Shown in pieces: positions 1 through 11,380 of a DNA stretch of 64,000 nt (position 1 is its first letter; each line of letters starts with the position of its first letter). This stretch comes from Carallia brachiata. Lineage: Eukaryota; Streptophyta; Magnoliopsida; Malpighiales; Rhizophoraceae. A model generated the notes under the pieces. It made no database searches. It was not told the DNA's origin and saw only the letters and a list, made by a program, of their open reading frames with translations. The DNA lies in the NCBI GenBank assembly GCA_021464245.1, contig JADCRB010000030.1, positions 647,376 through 711,375 of the forward strand, given 5' to 3'. A program made the position numbers and the translations under genes.

Positions 1-3000
1 ATTGGTCAGTTCAACAGGAGAGATACCGCTGTTTGCAACTATTAAAACTTTTAGCTTTTTCATTGTTTCCATGAACTCAGGTAAGGTGTAGTCCTTCGTC
101 CGAAAATCCAGAAATAATACCTCAACTTCAGGTGCTTTTATGCTGCACCAACTTGATGAGAACATTTCATCTGCAAAGGAATATAATTTGTAGGGGTTAA
201 AATAAAGAGTAAAGATTGAAACATGAATGTATAAACGTAGTGAGCATGTGTGTGCCAGTCTTCCTTTTGGGTAAATAAAATAGACGTAAAGATGAAGAAC
301 CAGTGCAGATTGATAAGAGGTTGGCATTGATGAATAGCTGGTTTTGCTCCATCCACCACTGGGGAACCTTGTTTCCTGGGATGTGCAGAAAAATTCTTTT
401 CCTGTTCTCGATACTTCCTGAGCTGCTTTGATGGATGGCTAACTCTCTGAGTAGATCATGCTGCACGGCAAAGTGCTCAGTGTAGGAGCCATCGCTGTCA
501 CTTGAGTCTTTCCTGGTGAACAATAGGAGTTCATTGCTCAGACAGAGAAACACTCTTGTTTTTCAACAGTCAACACCATGCTTATATGTGTACTGAAGGA
601 AAGACAAAGAGGACAGATTATCTTTAAGCTTTTACCACCAGAGTCTTGTTAAAATAGACCATGGTTTTGAGGAAATGAGCATTAACGTCTCACGTAGATC
701 TGGGCCATTGATATCGATGGATATGTTATTAATGCAGAATACACAATTTGGGTATCAGAATGTCGTTAAAATCATTAAGTCTTCATTGAGTGCTTAAGCA
801 TAGTTTGAAACACTGATAAACCTCAGGTCAGCTATGAATTTAACGTGGATATAATTCTTTATGCTGAAAAAACTGTCATAGCAGACAACTATGAAGCAAC
901 TGAAAGTAATGTGTACCACACCTCAAAATGACGAGATCAACCAGATTCCGCTCAGAAAGCTTGTAGAGATTGGCAACGGCATCATCTTCATCTATCTTAT
1001 GCATTTCCACCCACATATCTATGAGGGTTGGAACAGGGATTCTTTGGTCTTCAGGAAATGAACCTAGGTCCATGAAACACTCTTTGACTACAGGTTTGTC
1101 ATCCAAGTCATCCACACTTTTTTGAAGGCATTCAAGCAACCGAAACTCAGGATTAGAGAGAATAGAAGCTGCTTTAGAACATTTCTTGGCTCTCTGGCGC
1201 CATTCTGCGGCAGATTTCCTAGCTAGTGATCGGCCAACTACTGAAATGGCTAGCGGGAATCCACAACAACTACTCAATATCTGTAATTTGATCAGACAAA
1301 ATACATCAAAATTCCACACTTTGTATTGCTTGTTTCTCAAGATCGAAAGAAGGTTATTAAGTTTCTCCATATGTACAATCTAAGCACGTCACCATATGGT
1401 CAAAAACTATAGCTCTGGAAACATGTCTTCGATGCGTCCAGCCCCCATCTGCGGGGGAATTTGCTATCTAATGCCTATATGCATGCTTTGAGCAGAACGT
1501 GGAGACCAATTATTTATCTTAACGCCAATTAGCCTAATCCTATCATATTGTGCAAATTGTTTTTATAGGAAGTTCAGAAAATAAGAGGAAATGGAAAACA
1601 ACCGTATATGAATGCCATCATAATGCACCTTATTCACGTCTTCATCGGGAATGAGAAAGTTCCCATCTGGCTGCAGTGCTGAGCGACGAAAAAGAGTCAT
1701 GGCGTCTGTGTCATTCAAGGATTGTAATTTAAATGTGAAATCGTTCCCCGCAAACTCAGATCTTGAAGTCACCAAGATACTATAATTTTCCATTTGGAAC
1801 TTGAGCTTATCAAGAACAGATTGTGATCCAGGCCAAACATCATCAAGCACCAAAAGGATAGGATTTAAACACATGCTCCTCAGAAAATTTTCCAATAGAA
1901 TAATTAAATCTTCTTCACCTTGAAACTCAGGCAACTCATAACCATTATGCTGGAATAGTCTTTGTACAATGAGCAGCAGGTTGGGTGATTTAGAGACGGG
2001 GACAAAGAAGATCTTGTCCTTGAATTTTTCTGTCAAGACAGAACACTACATAAGAAACCTGCCATCAAAACTTGTAAAAAAGGCCTTACACACAAAAGGG
2101 AAAAGGGACAAATGCTTGAAGCCCAATCGACATGATCCAGCAGTTCTGCAGAATTACAATTCAGCAATAGAAAAATGGAGCATACATAAATTTAAGAACA
2201 GAAAATAAGTACATCAGGGCAGCAGGCTCTCTGATAATAATAGAACATAATCAACTTGAAAACATCTTCTAACTACCAAAGAACCATTTAAGGCTGAAGA
2301 AAGTACAAGAATTTTGTCTTCGTCAAATCCGTGATCTTCACAAGATCCCAATAAGAAACCATTGTGAAATATATGTGATCATTATAATCTCTCACCAACT
2401 AACACAAAAGAAAAAGAAAAACCAGAAAAGAAGCCAAAACATACACGGTGAGGAAGAAAGGTAACTAAAGGAAGAGTGAAACAATTTGTTACCTTTAACC
2501 TCTGAATCCTGACAAAGTGCTATAGCCAAAGTGGTCTTTCCACACCCTCCAGGAGCAGACAACACAATAAGTGGAACCTCATCCTTAAGCAGTTTCTTCT
2601 TCAACTCCCTCAATGGAATCTGTAATCCAACAGGATCATCAACCTTAAGTCCGGGAGGCAAGCACACACCCTCAAAGGCACTCCTACGAAACGACCCACT
2701 ATTTGATGAAACCGGAGACATCTGTTTGAATCGGTTGCTCAAATGTCTCACATCAAAGCTCATCTGTTTCACATCCAAGCTCATGTGTTTCAGTTCAGTC
2801 AATGTCTCCTTCTGGTCTACTGATTGCTGCATTTGCACGTCAATACTAATATACCTGCGAATAGACTCCTCCAACTTGAGAAGCTTTCTGGTATAACAGG
2901 GCTTTTTCATGTAGTTGTATCGATTGATTCTCGAACATTTAAGGACTAGCTCCTGGCCTTTGAACATCATCTCCTTTAGCGCTTGTATTTCGTTTGGCCG

Positions 3001-3192
3001 ATCCAACTCCCAGTTGAGCTTTTCAATCTGTCTGATCTTGGGCTCCATGGACAGAATTGTGGCTTCCAGCCGCTTTAAGGTGGGCCGAAACATGATGTTC
3101 TTCTTCCCCACATCGTAAACGACCTTCAAAAAGTCGTCGAAAAGTACCTGCAGTGCCGCTCCAGCAGCAGCTGATGCCAAAAGTGCTTCCAT
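1..3192 (-). CDS. NRG1-type helper NLR (RPW8-CC, NB-ARC, LRR), 5' part, cut by the left edge
   Basis: Intracellular immune receptor of the RPW8-domain helper class, related to Arabidopsis At5g66900/NRG1, which signals downstream of TIR-type sensor NLRs. Exons on the minus strand: 3192-2493, 2029-1629, 1280-922, 512-301 and 170 onward past base 1. All junctions are GT-AG and the frame is open for 614 residues. Seen: RPW8-like coiled-coil N-terminus (about 1-160), P-loop APGGCGKTT (213-221), kinase-2 ILLVLDDVW (291-299), GLPL-type CCGFPLAI (372-379), an MHD-position motif read as QHD (504-506) and LRR onset after DEMF (about 558). The QHD and GFPL variants are usual for this subfamily. The start is the first ATG of the RPW8-like reading. 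The remaining LRR and the stop lie outside the window. No break is visible, so function looks possible. Membership of NRG1 rather than ADR1 rests on the N-terminal resemblance. Confidence 0.93.
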
Positions 3193-4096
3193 GGCCTTTC
3201 TTTAACAGACCAAAAAGGGTCCAATTTTCCCTCTGAATCTTCTGAAAATTGAGACTAGAGGCCGATTCAGTGTTGATGATTGATGGGTTTATCTTGGAAA
3301 ATGAGAAGAAACAAGAGAATTCTCTCAATTCCTTTGGATGCTAGACCCTACAACCAAGGCAGCACTACCATTGGCTTTCTTTTCTTTCTTGGGTGCTCCT
3401 TTCTTGGTGTGACACCTTCCATATAAAGATTACAGAATCATGGAGTTTTTTATTGGATTTAGTTCAAAGTAGCGATTTAGTGGGAAGCTTCATGGCCATT
3501 GACTTGCAAACCAAGCCCTCAAAGTCCTTGTTTCTTGGCAATATTCAGGAGGTATGTTGGGTGAAGGTTTCTGCACTGACATTTTTGTCCGGTGAATTGA
3601 CCGGTGGAATAAATAAAGACAAATAGCATTTCCCCCCAGCTTCGCGGCAATTTCTTTTAACACTTGAATAAAAATTTAGTTGGGAAAAATGAGAAAGGGA
3701 AAAGGTAAAAAAAAAATAAAATGAGAAGATAAAAATTATTTTATAAATTATTAAACGGGAATTTATAAAATAAATAAATAAATTAAATATAATTATATTA
3801 TTATTTAAATATAATTATGTAATTTTACTTATCATTTATTTGGTAGCCATGTAATTTTACTCCTCACTTTATTATTACTATAAAATAATTCTTAAGCACA
3901 AAATTTTTGACATTTTACGATTCCATTTCTCCATAAGCCCGTAGAATCCAACTTAACAAGGAGGATAATGCCTTTTGACTAATATATCCATGGGGCCGGC
4001 TTCTTTCCCTCCAGTTTTGGGAAACTATTTTTTGTGGGCTAAAATGGAAAAGGATCCATCACAGGTCTTGAAGAAATTTTCGTAATCTGATTATAT
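3193..4096. other. NLR upstream region, no gene
   Basis: The first 500 bases are of ordinary composition and should hold the 5' UTR and promoter of the NLR. TTGAC cores resembling WRKY W-boxes occur near 3500 and 3596, but such short motifs occur by chance. From 3660 the DNA becomes strongly AT-rich. No coding region is recognised. Confidence 0.4.
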
Positions 4097-4111
4097 AAAT
4101 TTATTATACAA

Positions 4112-4301
4112 CTAGTAAATACTTGTATGAATATTAAGAATCTGTTATCGTTTAATTAAAAATTTTGAATTCGAGTTCTTGAAAATGCAGTCGCGTTAAA
4201 TATTTGCTGGGAGACATTTAACAACATTTGAGGTTATGTTCAGATCGCTCCAGATTAGTCAGCTCGTTGAGTTGGATACTAGACGGTATCAGACTAAAAA
4301 A
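4112..4301 (+). mobile_element. Degenerate tRNA-derived SINE copy with target-site duplication
   Basis: The stretch matches, with many substitutions, the SINE family found in three copies at 50.3-50.9 kb: shared blocks include GCGTTAAATA, GCTGGGAGACATTTA and TTGGATACTAGACGGT, ending in an A-run. A 15-bp perfect direct repeat (AAATTTATTATACAA) flanks it at 4097-4111 and 4302-4316, which is the expected target-site duplication. The A-box region is too decayed to read; the B-box region (GAATTCGAGTTCTTG) is still recognisable. Confidence 0.85.
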
Positions 4302-5086
4302 AAATTTATTATACAATTACATAAATTATATGTGCAATGAAAAAAAAGAAAAAATTTAAAATTTTTTTCTGTTACACAATAAATTTATATAGTTGTAAAT
4401 TTTTTTAATTTATTATATTATAAAAATTACTCCGTTAATTCTGGGCATATACTTTTTCCAATGGAAAAATGCAGTAATTTTCCTCAGTCCGGACCCCGGA
4501 GCTTTCCAAGCACGTGCAAAACGTTTACCCATTCAATTTTCCTCTCCCCCTCCCTCTTTTCCCTCTTTCCGAGCACAAAATGATTTCAGGCCACCAAAAT
4601 ACTTTCACTTACGTTGAGTTTTGCATAGAGAAATAAGAAGATGGGTGTACATTCAAAAGAATAAAAGATAACGGTATAATTAATGAATGGATGCAATAAA
4701 TTTGACGTCCGAGAGTTCAAATATTGCACGATTATAACTGCCAATTGCACATTTTTAGTTATTTAATATATCATCCCAATTAACAATGAGGGTCACAAAT
4801 TTATTTTTCAATGATTATGATAGTGCAAGGTAGTCTCTTGTTTAGTACGCATCAAAATTAATCATGTTCTTGTATAATGATTAGAACAGTGATATTATGG
4901 GGTGTTAAGGTTAATATTATTATAATAACAAATATTCTTATGCCAACACAGTTTAGTTAATTACTTGATTTTTTTTTTTGCTAATTTCATTGCTTCTGCT
5001 ACTGTTTGAGCCCAATTCAATCTCCAAATAGAAATTTTGCTTCTTGAATGATTTTCGTTGAAAATTCCGTGGATGACCAAGAATAA

Positions 5087-5417
5087 AAAAAAGAAAAAAA
5101 TTTAGGAGCCTCAGGGAAGTATCTCGATTTTTATCTTGAGATATTTGAAAAGAGTAATCAATTGTTAATTTTTTGCAATCGTTATGATAAAAAAGAGTAA
5201 TAAGAAATACAGTGATAGGTGAATGTTTTTATTTAAAAAGAGTAACTAACTGTCAATTTTTTCAATTGTTATGATAAAAAAGAGTAATAAAAAATATAAT
5301 GAGTTTATATTTCAATCTTTTATTACTCTTTCTATCAATAAAATTATAATAATTTAACAGTGAATTACTTTTTTTTTAAATCGAGACAAAAATTTAGGAT
5401 TATAAAACCAAACCCTA
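5087..5417. mobile_element. MITE-like fold-back insertion in duplicated segment A
   Basis: About 330 bp of AT-rich DNA absent from the corresponding point of segment B. It contains an internal tandem repeat (5148-5211 and 5236-5297, sharing GTTATGATAAAAAAGAGTAA) and an inverted match to it near 5320-5400 (TTATTACTCTTT, AATCGAGA), so a transcript could fold back. Exact ends and target duplication are uncertain because A-runs lie at both edges. Confidence 0.6.
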
Positions 5418-5632
5418 AAAAAACACATGATAATAGTGACTTTTGCTCACGCAACGTGTAAATTCTTTTCTAGTGCAATAGGAAGACTTAAGATCATTCC
5501 ATCAGTCAAGTCAACTGATGGAATTTTCGTAGAAAATTCCGCGGATGACCAAGAATAACAAAACAAATGATAATAGTGCATTTTGCTCGTGCAACGTGTA
5601 AATTCTTTTTTATTGTAACAAGAAGATTTAAG

Positions 5633-5960
5633 GTTTTGTTTGTTTTGTAAGAAAAATGGTAGGAAAAGAAAGAGATTAAAAAATTTTAATTATAATATAT
5701 TATTATTACTTTATTATTTTCTCAGCAAATTTTTTTTTATAATTTTTTAATTAATCTAAACAATACTAATTTTTTATAATTTTTTTCTCTCACAAATTAT
5801 TATTTATTTTTTTTCTAATCTTTTTTTTTTCACAACATTCTCATCAATCTAAATAATCTTTTTTCATAAAACTTTTTTTCTTATAAATTATTATTAATTT
5901 TTTTAATTATTTTTTTTATAACTTTCTTTCTCATAATTTTTTAACAATCCAAACCAACCA
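5633..5960. mobile_element. MITE-like insertion in duplicated segment B
   Basis: About 330 bp present only in segment B. The ends are roughly inverted repeats: GGTTTTGTTTGTTTTG on the left and, read from the other strand, ATGGTTGGTTTGGATTG on the right. The interior is runs of T and A with TTTCTCATAA-type blocks, resembling the AT-rich elements at 20.0, 22.6 and 63.0 kb. No coding capacity. Confidence 0.6.
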
Positions 5961-6307
5961 TAAAGACCAGTCTATCAGTCAAGTCAACTGAAATAAACAA
6001 TCATAAGGAGATGAGTTCAAACCTTCAGTTTTCAAACTCTCTATTCTGAATCTTCCTTGAAGTTTCCCATTTTCTTTGTCACAACTAAAATAATGGTGGT
6101 AAGCTATGCCCTATTCTTTAATGAAATGTGGCCCCCGCGTCTTCACTTGTCCAGAATCGATGAATGGGCCTTGCAAGGTCAGAAATTGACTTGACTCCTT
6201 CTTGTTTGAATTATCATATTTTCGTTTTTGTTTTAACGTTCTCGATTGGCACAACAAATCCTCCTTCAGTGCCATTTCGAATCGAAATGTCTTTCATACA
6301 TAAGATT

Positions 6308-7749
6308 GGAGGTGGTAAATAGATGAGTTCGATCAGTTTCAGTTCGAATTATTTAAATTTTAAATTATTTAAATTTCAAATTATTTGATTCTTAAATTAT
6401 TAGAATTTTGAGTTATTTAGATTTTAAATTCATTGAATTTTAAATATTTCAACTCCCGAATAATTTGAGTTTCAGATTACTTCAAATTTCAGGTTTTATT
6501 TAGACGAGTATTGGATTAATCCATTGCATCATTTTTAACTTTTTACCAAACTCAAAAATTAAGTTTGCATATTTTACTATAGTAATTAAAATAATTAATC
6601 AAAATATAAATAATTTAAATTTTAATTATTTAAAAATATCAAATAATATAATCCACCCAATAATATTTATAGTTAATATAATATACATTTAATTAGTAAA
6701 AAATTAATTATAATTAGGTGAATATTGTAGTATTTTACTGGCATTGATTGTTATAAATATTGAGTTATAGTAACTATAGACAATATATCTGTTTAAGTAT
6801 ATTGATAAAATATTAATTAAAATTATGATAAAATAATTCAATTTTCTATATATATATATATATATAAAGATATGCTTTCTATTTTCTCATGTTTTTATTT
6901 TTAGAGTTATGTTACTTTTGGTAATCACAATTCATAAGATCAATAAATTGAAGATTTTTCTGTTAATTACTATAATAGCTAAATTATTATAGTAATAAAA
7001 AATATATACAATTATTTTTAAAATTTGTATTATCTAAAAATTTCATGAGAATTGAATAAATTTTAGTTTATTTATAGTACATTCACTCTGTTACTTAAAA
7101 ATATTTATATAAAAAAAGAATTCATTTCATATTAGTTATATGAAAATTATTTTTCATTCACTTTTTTTAAGGTTTCTCTACAATGAAAAATTATTTTTAT
7201 TTTAATTAATTTTCTTACAATTTAATAACATTCATTGAAATTAGAATTTTTTTATATTTATCTTTATCTTTATTTTCTTTTATTCTATTTAGTATAAAGT
7301 TATTTTAGAAATTGACTATACGAAGAATATATAAGTTATATTAAATTTCATCAATTAAAAAATTTAAATTAAATAATTGATAATTGACATATTTAAACAA
7401 ACAAGTCGTATAATTATATAATAATCAAAATATTTAGCAAATAATGAAAAAAATAATTATTATTTGAAATAAAAATAAACCAAATAAAAAACTAATTAAA
7501 ATTTTAGGTTAAATCAAGATTTGTTTGGATTATTGCGAGTTTCGAGTTTTATGGATTTTGGTTTCAGGTCTTTCGGATTTTGAGTTATTTGGATTTTGGA
7601 TAATTCGAGTTTCAGGTTACTCAGGTTTCATGTTGTTTTAGTTTCGGGTTCCTTAGCTTACGAGTTATTGACTTTTTTGGTCAAAGCAAGTCGAGTTTTG
7701 AACAGGCTGGGTCAAATAATTCGAGTCGGATCAATTTTTACACCTCTAA
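6308..7749. mobile_element. Non-autonomous hAT-like element with 8-bp target duplication
   Basis: The 1442-bp segment is flanked by a perfect 8-bp direct repeat ATAAGATT (6300-6307 and 7750-7757), the length typical of hAT transposons. The ends are imperfect inverted repeats: GGAGGTGGTAAAT on the left and TTAGAGGTGTAAAAAT read inward from the right, both soon followed by CGAATTATTT. Both ends hold imperfect short tandem repeats built on ATTATTTGAATTTT. No transposase reading frame is present. Confidence 0.75.
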
Positions 7750-7757
7750 ATAAGATT

Positions 7758-8475
7758 TCGTTACTTAGTTTGACCTCCAACTAGTTTAAATAATCTCAAC
7801 TCAAGCAAATAAACAGAACGAAAAAAATAAATTGGCTGAGTGCCCTAATTAATGAGAGACTTCATTTCTCTCTCATCACAATTCGGTTTAAAAAAGTGGT
7901 GATACTTGTTATTTTAAATGAGAAAAAGGCTATCTATAGTAGCCTACACACTCCCTAAAGAGAATTGTATCATCCACATTTCACACATCCAAAGCAAAAT
8001 AAACGAGCTTCATTAGGTGGACTCTTTGACCTAAAACAAAGCAGATAGAATTGATTGGTTACACATTTGTAGTTTTCATTGTACAGCTTGCTATTTTCAC
8101 ATTTGTAGTGAAGTAATATTTTTTATGGGTCCCTTGTGTGCTCAAAATTTTAAGTTCCAAGTTGCTATCATCACATTAGATTCAAGACGGTAATAGCATT
8201 ATTAGACATCTGTTCATCTCCTGAAACACTGCAATTGCGTCATCAAGCCTACCCAATGCACAAATCCAACAATCACAGTGCTCTAACTAACCACTTCTTT
8301 CTCCTTGTCCTAACAAGACATGGATATTTCAAATTTGCATTCTCCGAAGGATCTTCACAAAACACAATTCGATCAAAATCTGAATTCCTTCCACCATTGA
8401 AAGAGTAATAGACAGAGCTTCTTTTCAGATAAGTTTCTCAGTAAGTTAATAATTATTCAAATTTTCAAATCTAAA
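7758..8475. other. Intergenic, nothing recognised
   Basis: Moderately AT-rich DNA between two transposon-like elements. I see no coding frame, RNA gene or repeat here. Confidence 0.4.
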
Positions 8476-8879
8476 TTAGTAACTCTTAAAATGCTTAATG
8501 TAGGTTAGCTTCTTTGAAAAATATTTATAAATGGGTTAAAAACGTTATTATTTTGAAATATCACTTTTACTCATTAACTTATACATTCGTGACACGCCAA
8601 TTCACTAACCATACTTACATGGTGTAACTTTGTTTTTTTCTTATCTTCCTCTTAATTTTGTCACATTATAATAAAAAATTCTTTCATTTTGTCAATATAT
8701 AATAAAAAATTCTTTCAGTTGGTGAATTAATGTGTCACGTTTATATAAATTAATGACTATAAGTCCATGTATGAGTATACGTTAGTAATTGAATAAAAAA
8801 TTTTAAAAAACATTTTAAACCCATTTATAAACTTTTTTCAAAGAAACTAACACACATTAGATATTTTGAGAATTACTAA
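8476..8879. mobile_element. Fold-back MITE with long inverted ends
   Basis: About 65 bases at each end are inverted copies: left TTAGTAACTCTTAAAATG..., right (other strand) TTAGTAATTCTCAAAATA..., both running through TTCTTTGAAAAA and TTTATAAATGGGTT. The match resumes further in around GTGACAC..AATTCAC, so most of the element could form a hairpin. No clear target duplication was found. It ends 69 bases from the tRNA-Trp gene. Confidence 0.75.
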
Positions 8880-8930
8880 CCTGGTTTGTAAACAAACACC
8901 TGCAATCCATATTACCCAGGGTTTGTAATT

Positions 8931-8939
8931 AAAAAAAAA
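8931..8939 (-). terminator. Pol III terminator of tRNA-Trp
   Basis: Nine A on the plus strand, hence T9 in the tRNA orientation, begin eight bases beyond the tRNA 3' end; a T-run of this length is a standard RNA polymerase III stop. Confidence 0.8.
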
Positions 8940-8947
8940 CTGGAAAT

Positions 8948-9019
8948 TGAACCCGACGTGAATCGAACACGCAACCTTCTGATCTGGAGTCAGACGCGCT
9001 ACCATTGCGCCACGGATCC
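8948..9019 (-). tRNA. tRNA-Trp (anticodon CCA)
   Basis: A 72-nt intronless cloverleaf on the minus strand. The acceptor stem pairs GGATCCG with CGGGTTC plus discriminator A; the A box reads TGGCGCAATGG and the B box GGTTCGATTC is seen as GTTCGATTCAC; the anticodon loop is CTCCAGA with CCA at 34-36. A T9 terminator follows. It looks intact and resembles the common plant nuclear tRNA-Trp. Confidence 0.97.
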
Positions 9020-9207
9020 AGTTCGCAACTCGTTTTATTCGAAAATATATTAATAAATAAAAGAAACAATCTATAATTTTAAACATATTTTTATTTTTGC
9101 TTTAGAAACTCGAACACATGAATCTGCATCTGCATATTAATTAAGACAACGAAAAAAAAAGACTAATTTACATTTTACACACATCTTTTAATATCGTAGG
9201 ACCAATT

Positions 9208-10443
9208 CTACTCAACCTTCTTCTCCTTCCCTTTATCTGTGACCACCTTGTTCTTAAGTTTCTCAAACACCTTCTCATCTATAGTCTGGTATAATCTCCT
9301 GGACCCCATCTTTATCCACTCCAGAAATCTCTTTATCTTCTCCTCGTTCTTCTCGTAAACCACAGGAAGAGTCATCCCCACCACTATGCCTGAGGAAGAT
9401 ACATTCATTTCACTATTGTAATTATTGATTACAAAATTTTCGCTTTTCCAAATATTGCAATTAATAATAAGACCACAAACATCGAATAGAAATTAGACTA
9501 AACTGAGATGGGTCAATTTTGTTGTGTTGCTGTAATGAAAGCACGAAAGTTCTGATATAGCAAGTTAGATTATAGATTACCTTTTATGAAGCCTAGTCCA
9601 TTACATACAGTATATGGTATTAGGGTATAAGGAATATGTACATACCGAGGTAAAGAAGTGTCAAGAAATCAAAAAAGTTTCCCACATAAGATAGTATCCA
9701 AAGAACAACAATCGCTCGAACAAACACAAACCACTCCCTCTCTGCGCTCACACTGAACATCCATCTAATTTCTTCTTCAATTGACTCTCGAATTGAATTT
9801 GCTATCTCCATGGCTGTCTGCTTTGACATTTCAAAACCTGACAAGTTCGGCTTTTCTCTGACAACCAAATAGTTAATTAATTAATTAATCAATTAACATA
9901 TATCCACTGAAAATTCACAAACCCCATTGTAAAAATTTCGAAAGACAAGAGATTTCTCTTTCGCTCTTTTTTTTTCTTGGTGGGGGTGGTTAATTACTTG
10001 CGAAATAGCCGAACCAAATTGCCATAGACGAAGAGTAGAGTAACAATAAGCATGGCTACCCAGGAGGCAACAGTGATGAAGTTGAACTCATATCAAACAC
10101 CACCCACATTGCTGTCGCCACTAAAAGCACCAATACGCTTAACGTTTTTCTCCTCCACAGGAATATGTCTTTCACAGTCTCTTCATAAATCAGAAAAACA
10201 AGTCATCGACTAGGAAAGCCACAAATATGTAAATTTCTAAATAAAACAAATTTGCCAACATAAAACCTTGTGAATTAATTTACCTGATGAAAATGGCGAG
10301 GATTGAGACTTAGCAGACATGTCCATTGGACTTCCAGAACCGAACCACTTGGAAATCTTTAGGCCTTTTCTCTTGCTAATTAAGGTATGGGACAGAGAGA
10401 GATCCTGGAGGACACCGCGACAGAGAGACAGACAGCGGAACAT
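9208..10443 (-). CDS. Reticulon-like (RTNLB) protein with a frameshift in exon 2
   Basis: ER membrane-shaping protein of the reticulon family. Exons: 10443-10284, 10180-9998, 9857-9646 and 9389-9208, all with GT-AG borders. The reticulon domain shows two hydrophobic hairpins: LSVLVLLVATAMWVVF with FITVASWVAMLIVTLLFVYG, then FVRAIVVLWILSYVG with FFDFLTLLYLG. They are followed by MTLPVVYEKNEEKIKRF and a lysine-rich end (KEKKVE). Within exon 2, near 10088-10098, the frame shifts: WVVFD is followed one frame over by YEFNFITVAS. Exon 2 is 183 nt where the frame needs a length of 1 mod 3, so one or four bases are missing; a stop would otherwise follow. Other exon phases join cleanly. Either a recent pseudogene or a sequence error. 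The start could also be the ATG at 10326. Confidence 0.8.
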
Positions 10444-11380
10444 CGCTCCTATGTATACACGTAGAAAGCCACGTGGAGAGCTATGCGCTTACGTGGCAAG
10501 ACACAAGAAGTGAAAATAGGAGCTCAAGCAGATACTGGCACCTGGGTTTGGTCGTTCTAATCAACATAAGGTTCAAACGTCTAAAGATTTTTTTTTTAAG
10601 ATTTTTTTTTTTTTTGTGGAGTTTTGTGCTAAATTTATTCTGGTGCTGAAATAGGGGATCTGGTCCTTCAAATGTTTAGTTGATAATTATTTTTTATTGA
10701 AAAAAATAAAAAATAAGGGTAATGTCACGTAATTCTTCTTAATAAATTGTATTTGTGCTAAAAAATAATACAAAGTTCAAATGATTATAACATAACTAAC
10801 ACTAAGTTAGGCATAATTGATAATTATTATAGTAATTGATGATTATAATAATACAATAAGAATACTTGTCTGTGTGATGTGACTAAAGTAGAACATTTTT
10901 TTTACTTTTATCTATTAAAAAATTAATATATTTTAATTTTTAAATTATTTTGTTCTGACAGTTAGTAGATTAGTCACATTTATAATTTTTACTGTTAACT
11001 ATAACTATACACTGAGGTACTGAAAACGTGAAATTAGTAATTATAATAATATAATATCTGTACTGGCCTTTGAGACGCATTTAATATAACATTCATTCCA
11101 ATTTCTAAATTATCTTGTTGCAAGGCTTAACGTCCAAAATATAGATGGTAACATAAGCATATAAAAGACCAAATATTTGTTGGTCAAAAAAAAAAACCAA
11201 ATATTTAAATTTGATAACATCAAAGGAACCAACAAACTATTTCTCAAAAAAAAAGAACCAACAAACTATTTCTCAAAAAATACAAGGAACCAACAGAATC
11301 GAACGGCAGGCGACAACGATACAAAATATACAGATAGGAACAAGCTGCACCAACAACTACAGATTGGAACATTTGCATTT
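10444..11380. other. Intergenic, AT-rich, with A-run duplications
   Basis: No gene. The part next to the reticulon start holds its promoter. At 11168-11206 an 11-bp direct repeat ACCAAATATTT encloses GTTGGTC plus ten A; at 11226-11274 a 20-bp block beginning GAACCAACAAAC is repeated across A9. Confidence 0.5.

Larger units (their letters stand above)
5051..5991. repeat. Direct duplication (period 472) with a different insertion in each half
   Basis: Segment A (5051-5519) and segment B (5523-5991) share three blocks: 5051-5086 with 5523-5558, about 5418-5492 with about 5561-5632, and 5491-5519 with 5963-5991. A carries extra DNA at about 5087-5417 and B carries extra DNA at about 5633-5960. 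Because the two inserts are nearly equal in length, the outer blocks keep an offset of 472 bases. Confidence 0.8.
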
